This document shows positions 23,901 through 31,626 of a DNA stretch of 64,000 nucleotides, piece after piece. Source of the DNA: JAFGUF01 sp040883315 (lineage in GTDB: Bacteria; Bacillota; Clostridia; Christensenellales; UMGS416); the NCBI GenBank assembly GCA_040883315.1, contig JBFLKU010000011.1:248001-312000 (forward strand), in the 5' to 3' direction. Each line of letters starts with the position of its first letter. Position 1 is the first letter of the stretch. The translations under genes were made by a program, and so were the position numbers. The notes below the pieces were generated by a model. The model saw only the letters and a program-made list of their open reading frames with translations. It had not been told where the DNA came from and searched no databases.

Positions 23901-26097
23901 CAGCCAAGACACTAGCTATCCTAGCGATAGTGGCAGCAGCACATTTGGTACAAGCAAAGACGCCAGCTACCCAGGTGATAGCGGTGGCAGCACATTTGGC
24001 ACAAATCAAGATGCCAGCTATTCGAGCGACAGTGCAAGCATGTTTGGAAATGTCAAAGATACTAGCTATCCTGGTGATAGCAGTGGCAGTACATTTGGCA
24101 CAAGCCAGGATGCCAGCTACCCAGGCGACAGCGGAAATACACTTGACGCAAATCAAGACGCCAGCTATTCGGGTGAGAGTGCAAGCATGTTTGGAAACGT
24201 CAAGGATACTAGCTATCCCGGTGATAGCAGTGGCAGCAAATTTGGCACAAGCCAAGATGCCAGCTATCCGACAGACAACAGCAATCCATTTGGTTCAGAA
24301 AAAGACAGCAGCTATTCTGCAGATGATAATCCTTTTAACAAAAGTCCTGAACTCAATATTCCGGAAGAAAAAAGTGCTTTTGGTTTGTCAGGAAACAGCG
24401 AAGATAGCCCACAAGGCGATGATTTCGGTATACCGGGAATCAGAAGATACGGTTCAGACGCTGCAGAGAACACCGAACAGCCAATTCAAGCAAGCCAAGA
24501 AAATAATTTTGGATTGCCTGGCATAAACAAATATGACAATGAAGAGCCAAAAGAAAAAATAAACATTGAAGATAATACCTTTAATATACCAGGTGTTGTG
24601 AGATATACAAACGATACACCAATTGAAAACAAACAAGAACAGCAGCCTAATTCATTCGGAAGCACTATTTCAGAGCCGCCTATTCAGGAAGCAGGTGACC
24701 AAACACCGGTTTTCAATGATTTTAAACAAAACGAAAGCACACCAGAGCCAGAGAACGAAAGCAAGGGTTTTGGGCTGCCGGGACTAGATAAATTCTCTAA
24801 TAGAGGAGAGCAGGCATTTCAAAGCTTTGGTGAGAGCAAGCCTTCAGACAGCTCAAGCGATATGGCAGAGCCAATAATACCACCAATCGCTGGTGCAGCA
24901 GAGGCAGGCATAGCCGCTGCAGCAGCAGGTTCCGTTATTTCATCTGGATTGCCTGGGCTAGACAAATTCTCCAACAGAGGTGATCAGCTGAAGAAAGAAG
25001 AAATTTCAGAAGCTGCAGACACTGTAGAAGAAGCAGATGACTTCGGAATACCTGGTATACACAGATATAGCGGAACTGAACAGAAGTCAGAAACTCAGTT
25101 CAAGTTCCCTGAAACATCGGAAACTATTGCACCGGAAATAGCAGAAGAAGAACCAGAAGTGCAAGAGCAAATGGAAGCAGAGCAGTATGAAGAGCCGCCA
25201 ATAGTAGAAGAAGAGAAGCCAGAGAGAATAAAGGACAGAAGAGAGCTGGAATATGAAAGACTGCTTGAGCTTCTAGGAGAAGACCCTGAGGCAACCATAA
25301 GAAATGTAGAGGATATCTCAAGAGAACTACATAGAGAAATAATTAAGCGCGATAAGGCAATGGCAGAACTGCTGAAGCTGAATGATGCGGCTGTAAGGCT
25401 TTCCACTCTATCTTCAAACAAATGGCCATACAAAGAAAAGGCTGTGGAAGCTAGCAGAGAGAGAATAGACTATTTAGAGGCTGACAAGCTGAAGCTGACA
25501 AGACATCTGGAGATGCTGACCGGCAAAATAGAAGATATCCCTTATGAAGAGACACCGCAAGCTATATCCGACAGAATAAAAGCTATAGATGAAGAGATAG
25601 AACAGCTGAAATTAGAAAGTGACAAGCATGCTATAGCAGAAGAGATATTGGAAAAACAAAAATCAAATATGCTGGATATGTCATCATCTGCTGATAGATC
25701 ACATATTATTGAAGATACCAGCGTATATATGAAAGAGCTGACTTTGGGCAAATATGTTCAGGCTAAAATTAATGAAGAACAAACGGGCTTGGCAATATGC
25801 GACAAAGACGGACAATGGTTTGACACCACAAAGGATAGGCTCTCTCAAGCCACTAGAGAGCAGCTTTATCTGGCTCTGAGAATCTCCATAGCCGATTTGT
25901 TTGATGAAAAGTCTTTGATATTCCCTATGTTCTTCGATGAAGCATTGATAACATGGGACAAGAGAAGAATGAAAGCGGTTATGAGGCTTTTGAGCAAAAT
26001 GTCCATGCACAGACAAGTAATAATATTTACATGCCATGACTGGCTGAAGGATATGATAAGCGAATATCTAATAGGTGCAAAAATAATAATGATGTAA
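20971..26097 (+). CDS. Giant YhaN/SbcC-like ATPase with two membrane helices and a repetitive disordered insertion
   Basis: A 1708-residue SMC/Rad50-like protein. Walker A is GDNEAGKTTL (about 30-39); residues 160-260 are coiled coil; 280-630 are highly acidic. Two membrane helices lie at about 681-700 and 735-755. Residues 950-1370 are low-complexity: nine 16-17-residue repeats (23899-24339), then a recurring FG-hydrophobic-PG motif. A coiled coil follows, then the ATPase half: signature LSQATREQLYLALRIS (about 1624), Walker B FPMFFDEA (1651-1658), H-loop FTCHD (1686-1690). The ATG at 20971 is chosen because AAGGAGG is six bases upstream. B. subtilis YhaN, from memory, is about 960 residues. 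Ends in a terminator. Confidence 0.8.
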   Translation: MIIKSISAENFGKFDRYTVNLDDNINVFYGDNEAGKTTLYEIISILLFAPSNDQEMAESNKLIKTDEKYARVYAIINMDDREISIAREIYVNNTNLSIADQDNVSSLGNVNVPFIGNLTKEMYESFHTIDYYNMATITNNVWQQIVKMIEGSHGLPRVTPNYSSPEEEQQEEQKKPSSFEEQINEKENEKKELEGKLKQAKKAQKRMIKNQDKIDDLLNDLEDVENNIELESSYLREAEKMNQIRDTIKKTQDLALELEKYKDLQEWMPNLKAYYERLKLYSENIENGIENPIDMFDDLEIEEAEQAEAEAENKAPEPEENAQAAEMEPEQEEMEEEFEQPEPVEAEEEEFAAVLADDEEDDEETEAPEEIKEEAPAIEMSFEEKLRKFKMKKEQIAPSEEKEDGLAKDKISEYIEQSYLNYEHSKKTNADDPYADDDDDDISEQKEEPIKTDFIIDIEKLAIKKEDKKETKVEEEEVKPLEIRKPKDISKNTEKDESIRSVNIFGQTNPYADNIFPNMDDVKYSDEGLSKEAEDEDTEENDKYSSAASNDLPTQSKKVDQKDMSKEEKEEDQLHKVEEFLNSIDMQEIIAASKETVEVDSATQEEIDKAKLRYEIIARRVFKKEMDTSELSDQLKVLDTNAIYKSIVKYKSLSQKQRKLEHGSTGAVKAPRKSSTNGEAVALGIIAFFSMIIGLACFFIDQVMAFLPNNIEFLNKVVETMKNGLLLKDIIPGNLIAGGAFVLIAILLIIATALGKDDDSAQPVQVIEDDVQLEDLKNSIRAAKREVIDILKGFPLPAEYLENPNNTIISVINELREADEAYNDIILESTMPKNKNYRTLWKVSKKHLSSEEISDDLFDNISKLRRKIQDHKEAAEEKEKKLNDAKMRINMMSGNSINSNTQDDDDPLSGLGGFGNVNNSMNTIPNNTASSNSFALPKTQSSDLGGQSSQNLNVSEKPSFGLPGASEPSYGGSEFTTSQDTSYPSDSGSSTFGTSKDASYPGDSGGSTFGTNQDASYSSDSASMFGNVKDTSYPGDSSGSTFGTSQDASYPGDSGNTLDANQDASYSGESASMFGNVKDTSYPGDSSGSKFGTSQDASYPTDNSNPFGSEKDSSYSADDNPFNKSPELNIPEEKSAFGLSGNSEDSPQGDDFGIPGIRRYGSDAAENTEQPIQASQENNFGLPGINKYDNEEPKEKINIEDNTFNIPGVVRYTNDTPIENKQEQQPNSFGSTISEPPIQEAGDQTPVFNDFKQNESTPEPENESKGFGLPGLDKFSNRGEQAFQSFGESKPSDSSSDMAEPIIPPIAGAAEAGIAAAAAGSVISSGLPGLDKFSNRGDQLKKEEISEAADTVEEADDFGIPGIHRYSGTEQKSETQFKFPETSETIAPEIAEEEPEVQEQMEAEQYEEPPIVEEEKPERIKDRRELEYERLLELLGEDPEATIRNVEDISRELHREIIKRDKAMAELLKLNDAAVRLSTLSSNKWPYKEKAVEASRERIDYLEADKLKLTRHLEMLTGKIEDIPYEETPQAISDRIKAIDEEIEQLKLESDKHAIAEEILEKQKSNMLDMSSSADRSHIIEDTSVYMKELTLGKYVQAKINEEQTGLAICDKDGQWFDTTKDRLSQATREQLYLALRISIADLFDEKSLIFPMFFDEALITWDKRRMKAVMRLLSKMSMHRQVIIFTCHDWLKDMISEYLIGAKIIMM
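23899..24339 (+). repeat. In-frame tandem repeats, nine units of 45-51 bases
   Basis: Nine protein units of 15-17 residues with the pattern (T/N)(S/N)(Q/K)D(A/T)SYPGDSGSSTFG. Units 2-4 and 5-7 are near copies of each other, so a block of about 147 bases was duplicated. Residues Ser, Gly, Asp and Tyr dominate. DNA identity between units is high, so copy number may vary among strains. Confidence 0.85.
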
Positions 26098-26118
26098 TTT
26101 TATAAAACATTAATAAAG

Positions 26119-26146
26119 AAGGATAGTTAATAGCTATCCTTTTTTA
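26119..26146 (+). terminator. Terminator of the YhaN-like gene
   Basis: AAGGATAG, 7-base loop, CTATCCTT followed by TTTTT, 22 bases past the stop codon. Confidence 0.8.
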
Positions 26147-26184
26147 TTGCTAATATTTACATATGAGAATTTAATTGAAAATGC

Positions 26185-26213
26185 TTGACAAAAGATAAAA
26201 CATAGTGTACTAT
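26185..26213 (+). promoter_or_regulatory. Promoter of the GntR-ABC operon
   Basis: -35 TTGACA (26185-26190), exactly 17 bases, -10 TACTAT (26208-26213). Followed by the AGGAGGTG ribosome binding site of the regulator gene. Confidence 0.8.
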
Positions 26214-26227
26214 ACAACTAGTGCACT
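26204..26227. promoter_or_regulatory. Operator for the YtrA-type GntR regulator
   Basis: AGTGTACTA, six bases, TAGTGCACT: inverted repeat with 8 of 9 pairs, overlapping the -10 box and start site. Its position implies repression of the operon by the regulator encoded 12 bases downstream. Confidence 0.65.
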
Positions 26228-26238
26228 AAGGAGGTGTT

Positions 26239-26598
26239 TTGATGAATGAATTTAATTCAGGAATCCCAATCTATATTCAGGTGATAAACAAGCTGAAAAA
26301 GCAGATGGCACTATCTTTGCTGAAGCCTGGAGACAAGCTGCCATCTTCTAGGGAGCTGGCTATAGAGTATAGCATTAATCCCAACACAGCAGGAAGAGTA
26401 TATAGAGAAATGGAGCTTATGGGTTTATGCTTCACAAAAAGGGGCTTGGGAACATTTGTGACAGAGGATGAAAATGTGGTGAACTCAATAAAGGAAAACA
26501 TGGCAAAAGAGTATACACACAAATATGTGACATCTATGAAAAGCCTAGGGTATAAAAAGGCCGAAATGGCAGTATTAGTAGAAAGAGAGGAAATTTAG
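26239..26598 (+). CDS. GntR-family regulator, YtrA subfamily
   Basis: A 119-residue regulator. Residues about 10-75 are the GntR winged helix: PIYIQVINKLKKQM, LPSSRELAIEYSINPNTAGRVY, and the wing KRGLGTFV. The C-terminal tail of 40 residues is helical, as in YtrA proteins that dimerise without a large effector domain. YtrA-type repressors usually control an ABC transporter operon they belong to and respond to cell-wall stress; here the ATPase gene starts one base after the stop codon. The operator at 26204-26227 suggests autoregulation. Ribosome binding site AGGAGGTG. Confidence 0.9.
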   Translation: MMNEFNSGIPIYIQVINKLKKQMALSLLKPGDKLPSSRELAIEYSINPNTAGRVYREMELMGLCFTKRGLGTFVTEDENVVNSIKENMAKEYTHKYVTSMKSLGYKKAEMAVLVEREEI

Positions 26599-26599
26599 A

Positions 26600-27292
26600 A
26601 TGGAATTGGTAAAGACTATTGATTTAACAAAGTCTTTTGGCTCTGTAAAAGCTGTAGATAAAGTATCCGTCACACTGCAAAGCGGAAAAATATATGGACT
26701 GCTTGGGCCAAACGGAAGCGGCAAGACCACATTGATGAGGATGATTGCGGGGCTTTTTTACCCGGCAAAAGGTAGCATAGAGGTGAACGAAGAAAAGATA
26801 TCTGTGGCATCAAAGGCTAGCATAGCATATATGCCTACAGAGTCATTTTTCTATGACTATATGAAGATAAAAGATGTAGAGAATTTCTTTACAGATTTTT
26901 TTGAAGATTTTGATAAAGAAAAATTCGATGAATTGCTTGGCAAAATGAAGCTGGAAAGAAAAATGAAAATTTCATCACTATCATCAGGAATGAATGCGAA
27001 ACTGAGAGTAGCATTGACTATGGCTAGAAAAGCAAAAGTATATTTGCTGGATGAACCTTTAAACGGAATAGATTTACTTGCTAGAGATGCTATAATGGCT
27101 GCCATAATAGGCGGTGCAAACGAAGAAAATGCTGTAGTGATTTCATCACACCTGATAGATGTAATGGAGAATGTTTTGGATGACGTTATTTTCATTAAAG
27201 ATGGACAAATAGTTATAAATGAAAATGCAGAAGAAGCCAGAGAAAAGCACAGCAAATCGATTGCTGACTTATATAAGGAGGTGTATGCATAA
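26600..27292 (+). CDS. ABC transporter ATP-binding protein
   Basis: A 230-residue ATPase. Walker A GPNGSGKTTLMR (residues about 35-46), signature LSSGMNAKLRVALTMA, Walker B VYLLDEPLNGID and H-loop VISSHLID are all present. The signature begins LSSG rather than LSGG, common in ABC-2-type YtrB relatives. It pairs with the permease gene that overlaps its stop codon by one base (TAATG). The substrate cannot be read from sequence; relatives take part in antibiotic response or bacteriocin immunity. Confidence 0.92.
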   Translation: MELVKTIDLTKSFGSVKAVDKVSVTLQSGKIYGLLGPNGSGKTTLMRMIAGLFYPAKGSIEVNEEKISVASKASIAYMPTESFFYDYMKIKDVENFFTDFFEDFDKEKFDELLGKMKLERKMKISSLSSGMNAKLRVALTMARKAKVYLLDEPLNGIDLLARDAIMAAIIGGANEENAVVISSHLIDVMENVLDDVIFIKDGQIVINENAEEAREKHSKSIADLYKEVYA

Positions 27293-28110
27293 TGCTGAAA
27301 CTACTAAAATACGAATTGAAAAAAAGAGTAAGCACTTTGATAACATTTGTTATTTTGCTGCTTGCAGCAGAAGGACTGGCTCTATATCTAATAAATAAAG
27401 GTAGAGAATATGCTGTACTAGGCTCATTTGTAATCGGGCTAATGTTTTTTGGGGTTGTTTTACTTGCATTTTTGGATGTAGCGATACAATATTATGGCGA
27501 CTTTAAAAAATCACAGGGCACATTGCTGTTTTTGACCCCGAATAACGGATTTAAAATTGTAGGTTCAAAAATGCTTTTTGGAGCAATGGAGCTTTTCCTT
27601 GGAATAGGAATAGTTGCCCTGCTGGCCTGGGCAGCTAATTCGTTTGCTGTAAGCAAGGGGCTTGTTGGCATTGAACCAGAGCTTGCTAAGCTTAAAGAGA
27701 TAATGGAACTAGGATACGGTGAAGGAAACGTGGGGTTTGTGATTGCGGGATTTTTATTTTTGGTTTTCCTACAGTACCTGACAACACAGTCAATAGCAGT
27801 TTCATCCATTACACTGGGCAGAACTATATTATCAAAAAATCAATATAACTGGTTTTGGGCAGTTTTGCTGTTTATTGGTGTCAGCATAGGAGTGCAGACA
27901 TTAAATGGATTGGTTATTATGCTTATTGGAATGGGAGACGGTTTATTTTCATCTACATTTATAATAAGTGCAGCAGAAGCAGAAACGAGTGCAGAAGTAA
28001 GCAAATCCATTGGAAAAATTATATTTGCTGGTGGAATGGAATATATTTTCTGGATCATTCTTTCTTTCTTTGTTTCAAGCATGCTTTTAAACAAGAAGGT
28101 AGATATTTAA
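27292..28110 (+). CDS. ABC-2-type transporter permease
   Basis: A 272-residue membrane protein with about six helices, beginning LKLLKYELKKRVSTLITFVI, the usual start of ABC-2 permeases. A long loop (about residues 119-145) lies between helices 3 and 4, and the C-terminus ends in a helix (YIFWIILSFFVSSMLL). It should form the transmembrane part of the transporter with the preceding ATPase. It starts on the ATPase stop codon (one-base overlap), implying translational coupling. It is the last gene of the operon and is followed by a strong bidirectional terminator. Confidence 0.88.
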   Translation: MLKLLKYELKKRVSTLITFVILLLAAEGLALYLINKGREYAVLGSFVIGLMFFGVVLLAFLDVAIQYYGDFKKSQGTLLFLTPNNGFKIVGSKMLFGAMELFLGIGIVALLAWAANSFAVSKGLVGIEPELAKLKEIMELGYGEGNVGFVIAGFLFLVFLQYLTTQSIAVSSITLGRTILSKNQYNWFWAVLLFIGVSIGVQTLNGLVIMLIGMGDGLFSSTFIISAAEAETSAEVSKSIGKIIFAGGMEYIFWIILSFFVSSMLLNKKVDI

Positions 28111-28147
28111 AGCAATCAATTCTGAGATAATAATAGTATAATTAAAA

Positions 28148-28173
28148 AAACCGACTGATATATCAGTCGGTTT
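28148..28173. terminator. Bidirectional terminator between ABC operon and lepA
   Basis: AAACCGACTGATA/TATCAGTCGGTTT is a perfect 13-bp self-complementary arm pair with A- and T-tracts on both sides. Confidence 0.85.
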
Positions 28174-28182
28174 TTATCATGA

Positions 28183-29982
28183 TTATAGTTTTAATACAGA
28201 CATAAAGGCCTCTGAAGGAACAGCTACACTGCCAACCTGTCTCATGCGCTTTTTGCCCTCTTTTTGCTTTTCAAGCAGCTTTTTCTTTCTGGATATATCG
28301 CCGCCGTAGCATTTTGCCAAAACGTCTTTTCTGTATGCACGCACAGTTTCCCTTGCTATTATTTTTCCTCCAATCGCAGCCTGAATAGGTATTTCAAACT
28401 GCTGACGTGGGATAACCTCCTGCAGCTTTTGCGCCATTGCACGCCCTCTGGCATATGCCTTGTCTTTGTGTACGATGCAGGAAAGCGCATCACATATTTC
28501 GCTGTTGAGCAGAATGTCCAGCTTAACCAGCTCGCTTTGTTTATATCCCGATATATCATAGTCCAAAGATGCATATCCTCTGGTTCTGGATTTTAGGGTA
28601 TCAAAGAAATCATATATAATTTCATTTAACGGAAGCGCATAGTTTATTTGCACTCTAGTTTCCTCCAGATACTGCATATCTTTGAAAACACCACGTTTTT
28701 CCTGACAAAGATCCATTATTGCACCCACGAATTCAGGGGGTGATATTATGTGTGCATTTGTTATTGGTTCTTCCATATATTCTATTTGTGCAACATCAGG
28801 CAGATTTGTTGGGTTATCAACAGTTATCTCTACGCCGTCAGATTTCATCACTTTGTATATAACGCTAGGAGCGGTAGTAACCAAATCCAGGTCAAATTCT
28901 CTCTCTAGCCTTTCAGCTATTATCTCCATATGAAGCAGACCTAAAAAGCCGCATCTGAAACCAAAGCCAAGTGCTACGGATGTCTCGGGCTCGAAAATTA
29001 ATGAGGCATCATTCAGCTTAAGCTTCTCCAGTGCATCCCGCACATCTTCATAGTGAGCACCGTCTGCAGGATATATTCCGCAGAAAACCATAGGCTTGAC
29101 TTCTTTATAGCCGGGTAGAGGCTCTTTTGCTGGGTTATTTGCGTCTGTTATTGTATCGCCCACTTTTGTATCGGAAAGGGTTTTTATTGAGCCGCCTACA
29201 TATCCTACTTCGCCTGCTTTCAGGCTTTCTTTTTCCACCCAAAACGGTGAGAATGTGCCTGTTTCTATTACATCGAATTTTGAGCCAGTGGACATCATCA
29301 TCATTCGCCCACCCTTTTTCATTGTGCCTTCCATTATTCGCACATAGCTCATTGCACCTCGGTAATTATCGTAGAATGAATCAAATATCAGTGCTTTCAA
29401 TGGAGCATGTTCATCTCCTTTTGGTGCAGGCACTTTTTGAACCACAGCCTCAAGCACTTCCTGAATATTGAGGCCTTCTTTGGCAGATACACATGGTGCA
29501 TCGTCTGCCGGCAATCCTATTATGTCCTCTATTTCAGTTATAGTTCTTTGAATATCAGCACTAGGAAGGTCAATCTTATTTATTACAGGGATTATTTCCA
29601 AATCATGTTCTAGTGCCATGTATACATTGGCAAGAGTTTGTGCCTCTATTCCTTGGCTGGCATCTACTACTAGTATTGCACCCTCGCAGGCAGCCAAAGA
29701 GCGTGATACTTCGTATGTAAAGTCCACATGCCCGGGTGTATCTATCAGATTAAGCACATATGTTTCGCCGTCTTTTGCAGGGTATTCCATGCGGACAGCC
29801 TGAGATTTTATTGTTATGCCGCGCTCCTTTTCCAAATCCATAGTGTCTAGCATCTGGTCGGACATGTCACGCTTTTGCACAGCACCGGTAAACTCTATCA
29901 GCCTGTCGGCAAGAGTGGATTTTCCGTGGTCTATATGTGCAATTATGCAGAAATTTCTTATTTTGTCTTTGTTGTAAATCAA
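28183..29982 (-). CDS. lepA: Elongation factor 4 (LepA), ribosomal back-translocase GTPase
   Basis: A 599-residue translational GTPase. G motifs: AHIDHGKSTLADRL (P-loop), RGITIKSQ (switch I), DTPGHVDF (switch II), NKIDLPSA and SAKEG. The unique C-terminal domain includes RAGGKIIARETVRAYRK-like sequence (here IGGKIIARETVRAYRKDV) and ends KMRQVGSV. Length matches the family (about 600). EF4 acts on stalled or mis-translocated ribosomes at the membrane and cytosol. The start is TTG (29980-29982) with AGGGTGA six bases upstream. Its promoter candidate is at 30045-30074. Confidence 0.97.
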   Translation of the reverse strand: MIYNKDKIRNFCIIAHIDHGKSTLADRLIEFTGAVQKRDMSDQMLDTMDLEKERGITIKSQAVRMEYPAKDGETYVLNLIDTPGHVDFTYEVSRSLAACEGAILVVDASQGIEAQTLANVYMALEHDLEIIPVINKIDLPSADIQRTITEIEDIIGLPADDAPCVSAKEGLNIQEVLEAVVQKVPAPKGDEHAPLKALIFDSFYDNYRGAMSYVRIMEGTMKKGGRMMMMSTGSKFDVIETGTFSPFWVEKESLKAGEVGYVGGSIKTLSDTKVGDTITDANNPAKEPLPGYKEVKPMVFCGIYPADGAHYEDVRDALEKLKLNDASLIFEPETSVALGFGFRCGFLGLLHMEIIAERLEREFDLDLVTTAPSVIYKVMKSDGVEITVDNPTNLPDVAQIEYMEEPITNAHIISPPEFVGAIMDLCQEKRGVFKDMQYLEETRVQINYALPLNEIIYDFFDTLKSRTRGYASLDYDISGYKQSELVKLDILLNSEICDALSCIVHKDKAYARGRAMAQKLQEVIPRQQFEIPIQAAIGGKIIARETVRAYRKDVLAKCYGGDISRKKKLLEKQKEGKKRMRQVGSVAVPSEAFMSVLKL

Positions 29983-30296
29983 GCTTTATCACCCTGTACA
30001 ATATCATTAAGTAATCAAAATCGTCATTAGGATTTTGTCGCCTAATTATACAACAACTTAATATATGATGTCTACTTAAAAGGGAAAATATATTTAATGC
30101 TTGAATACATAGAATTTTGTTTTACTTATTATGTGTTTATATGTGTTGAAGGGCCTGATTGATATGACATGCAGAAAAATATTTTTATGGGATATATGTT
30201 TTGATTTTATCTTAAATGGCAATCACTTCTTGAAATCTAGTTTTAAATACCATATAATATGACTAGGATTTATTTATTTTTATAAAGGGGAAGATA
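29983..30296. promoter_or_regulatory. Divergent promoter region of lepA and the DUF1836 gene
   Basis: 314 bases without a gene. Leftward: -35 TAGACA (30069-30074), 18 bases, -10 TATAAT (30045-30050) for lepA. Rightward: -35 TTGAAA (30230-30235), 17 bases, -10 TATAAT (30253-30258) for the DUF1836 gene. Nothing else was seen between them. Confidence 0.65.
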
Positions 30297-30923
30297 ATGG
30301 ACGATTTAAAGATAGACATAAAAGATATAATAGATGATGTTTTCTCTATTGAGCTTTTAGATACATCTGAAATACCTAGGATAGACCTATATATGGAGCA
30401 GGTAACCAGCTTTTTTGAAGATCAGCTGGGGGAAATGCGCCGCAAAGATGACGACAAGATACTGACAAAGACAATGGTAAACAACTATACCAAATACGAA
30501 GTGCTCCCCCACCCCGAAAAGAAAAAGTATGGCAGAGAGCATATGATAGCATTGACCTATATAATAATGCTGAAAAAAGTTCTTTCAATTCAAGATATTA
30601 AGGCTTTCTTTAATTTAACAGAAAGCAAGGAGCCGCTGCTTTTGGAACCCCAATATAATGTTTTTAAGCAAATAATGGAGACTACCTATCAGTCCACAGC
30701 CGAGCTTTTGGAAAAGGAACTGGATATGATGGACAATACATTGCTGGAGAACGGGCTACAGGATGACAGAGCCAGATTGATGACACTGATAGGATGCCTA
30801 TGCTGCGAGGCGTCGGCATTTAAACTGCTGGCCGAAAGGCTGATCGACAGATACGAGAAAAAGCAGGAAGAAGAAAAAAAACAAAAGGATGAAAAAAAAG
30901 CAAAGGATAAAGGAGAAAGCTGA
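30297..30923 (+). CDS. DUF1836 domain protein (MerR-like helix-turn-helix)
   Basis: A 208-residue protein. The DUF1836 region spans about residues 20-145: IPRIDLYMEQVTSFFEDQL, then TKTMVNNYTKYEVLPHP, KKKYGREHMIAL and the helical part LKKVLSIQDIKAFF. This arrangement resembles a MerR-type DNA-binding domain in which MVNNYTK is the recognition helix, so it may be a regulator. The C-terminus (185-208) is a charged Lys/Glu run (KKQEEEKKQKDEKK). Its targets are unknown. It has a consensus-like promoter, AAAGGGGAAG ribosome binding site, and its own terminator. Confidence 0.85.
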   Translation: MDDLKIDIKDIIDDVFSIELLDTSEIPRIDLYMEQVTSFFEDQLGEMRRKDDDKILTKTMVNNYTKYEVLPHPEKKKYGREHMIALTYIIMLKKVLSIQDIKAFFNLTESKEPLLLEPQYNVFKQIMETTYQSTAELLEKELDMMDNTLLENGLQDDRARLMTLIGCLCCEASAFKLLAERLIDRYEKKQEEEKKQKDEKKAKDKGES

Positions 30924-30946
30924 GTATTTAATATTTATACAAATAT

Positions 30947-30968
30947 AGCTGACATATTTTTGTCAGCT
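30947..30968 (+). terminator. Terminator of the DUF1836 gene
   Basis: AGCTGACA, loop TATTTT, TGTCAGCT, then TATTTTTTT. Confidence 0.8.
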
Positions 30969-31018
30969 TATTTTTTTGCAGAGATATATATGCTTAAAAA
31001 TTATAATATTCGCTGGAT

Positions 31019-31618
31019 TTATTCACTTCTTCCCTTGGTGGGATTTTTTCCACTTAGGAAATCTGTGAACGAATAATGTATATAAGGAGTTGAGTAGATT
31101 TCTTTTAATTCTAAAGATATTATTGCATCTCTTGCTTTTGTTAGCTTAATGATTTCCATTTCGTAGTCTGTATTAGGGTCTGAATACATATTTCGGTTGT
31201 ATTTTTCGTTTACCAAGCCCAAAGGCTTAAGTATGCTGTCCATTTTATACATGAAGAACTGAGTCTGCTTTTTAATAGCTAGCTTACACTTTATTTCTAT
31301 ATATCCCGAATGCAATATGAAGAATACAATTATAAAAAAAGTTAGAATTGATGATATTATTATAAAAGGAGGAAGAAAAAAAGGATGCATTAATATAGCA
31401 TATAAAAAAATGGTGAAGGGGACAGATAAAGCGGCAAAGACAAGACTCCATTTGGTAGAGAACTTTTTCATAAATCTCTTCTCTATTTTGTCAATAACTG
31501 TTGTTCTGTAGTTTTCTATCTCACCATATAATGTTTCTACAATTTTTATATGCTCCACATGAGGGTTTTCTATGTTTATATCTTTTTGGATATCTTTTGA
31601 ATTAGATAAATCAGGCAT
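31019..31618 (-). CDS. Paralogue of the two upstream proteins lacking zinc ribbon and LRR; two-helix membrane protein
   Basis: A 199-residue protein equal to the C-terminal half of its two upstream neighbours. Residues about 10-50 match their pre-membrane helix (HIKIVETLYGEIENYRTT), two membrane helices lie at about 57-77 and 80-104, and the tail shares ILKPLGLVNEKYNRNMYSDP and the ending YSTPYIHYSFTDFLSGKNP. The N-terminal zinc ribbon and leucine-rich repeat are missing, probably by deletion after duplication. It starts eight bases after the neighbour's stop with AGGAGG overlapping that stop, so it is translated as part of the operon. Function unknown. Confidence 0.75.
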   Translation of the reverse strand: MPDLSNSKDIQKDINIENPHVEHIKIVETLYGEIENYRTTVIDKIEKRFMKKFSTKWSLVFAALSVPFTIFLYAILMHPFFLPPFIIISSILTFFIIVFFILHSGYIEIKCKLAIKKQTQFFMYKMDSILKPLGLVNEKYNRNMYSDPNTDYEMEIIKLTKARDAIISLELKEIYSTPYIHYSFTDFLSGKNPTKGRSE

Positions 31619-31626
31619 ATTCCCTC

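Noticed and set aside
23800..24255. Long open frame opposite the repeat region
   Set aside because: It is an antisense shadow of the tandem repeats, with no ribosome binding site and low-complexity Ala/Ile/Cys composition.
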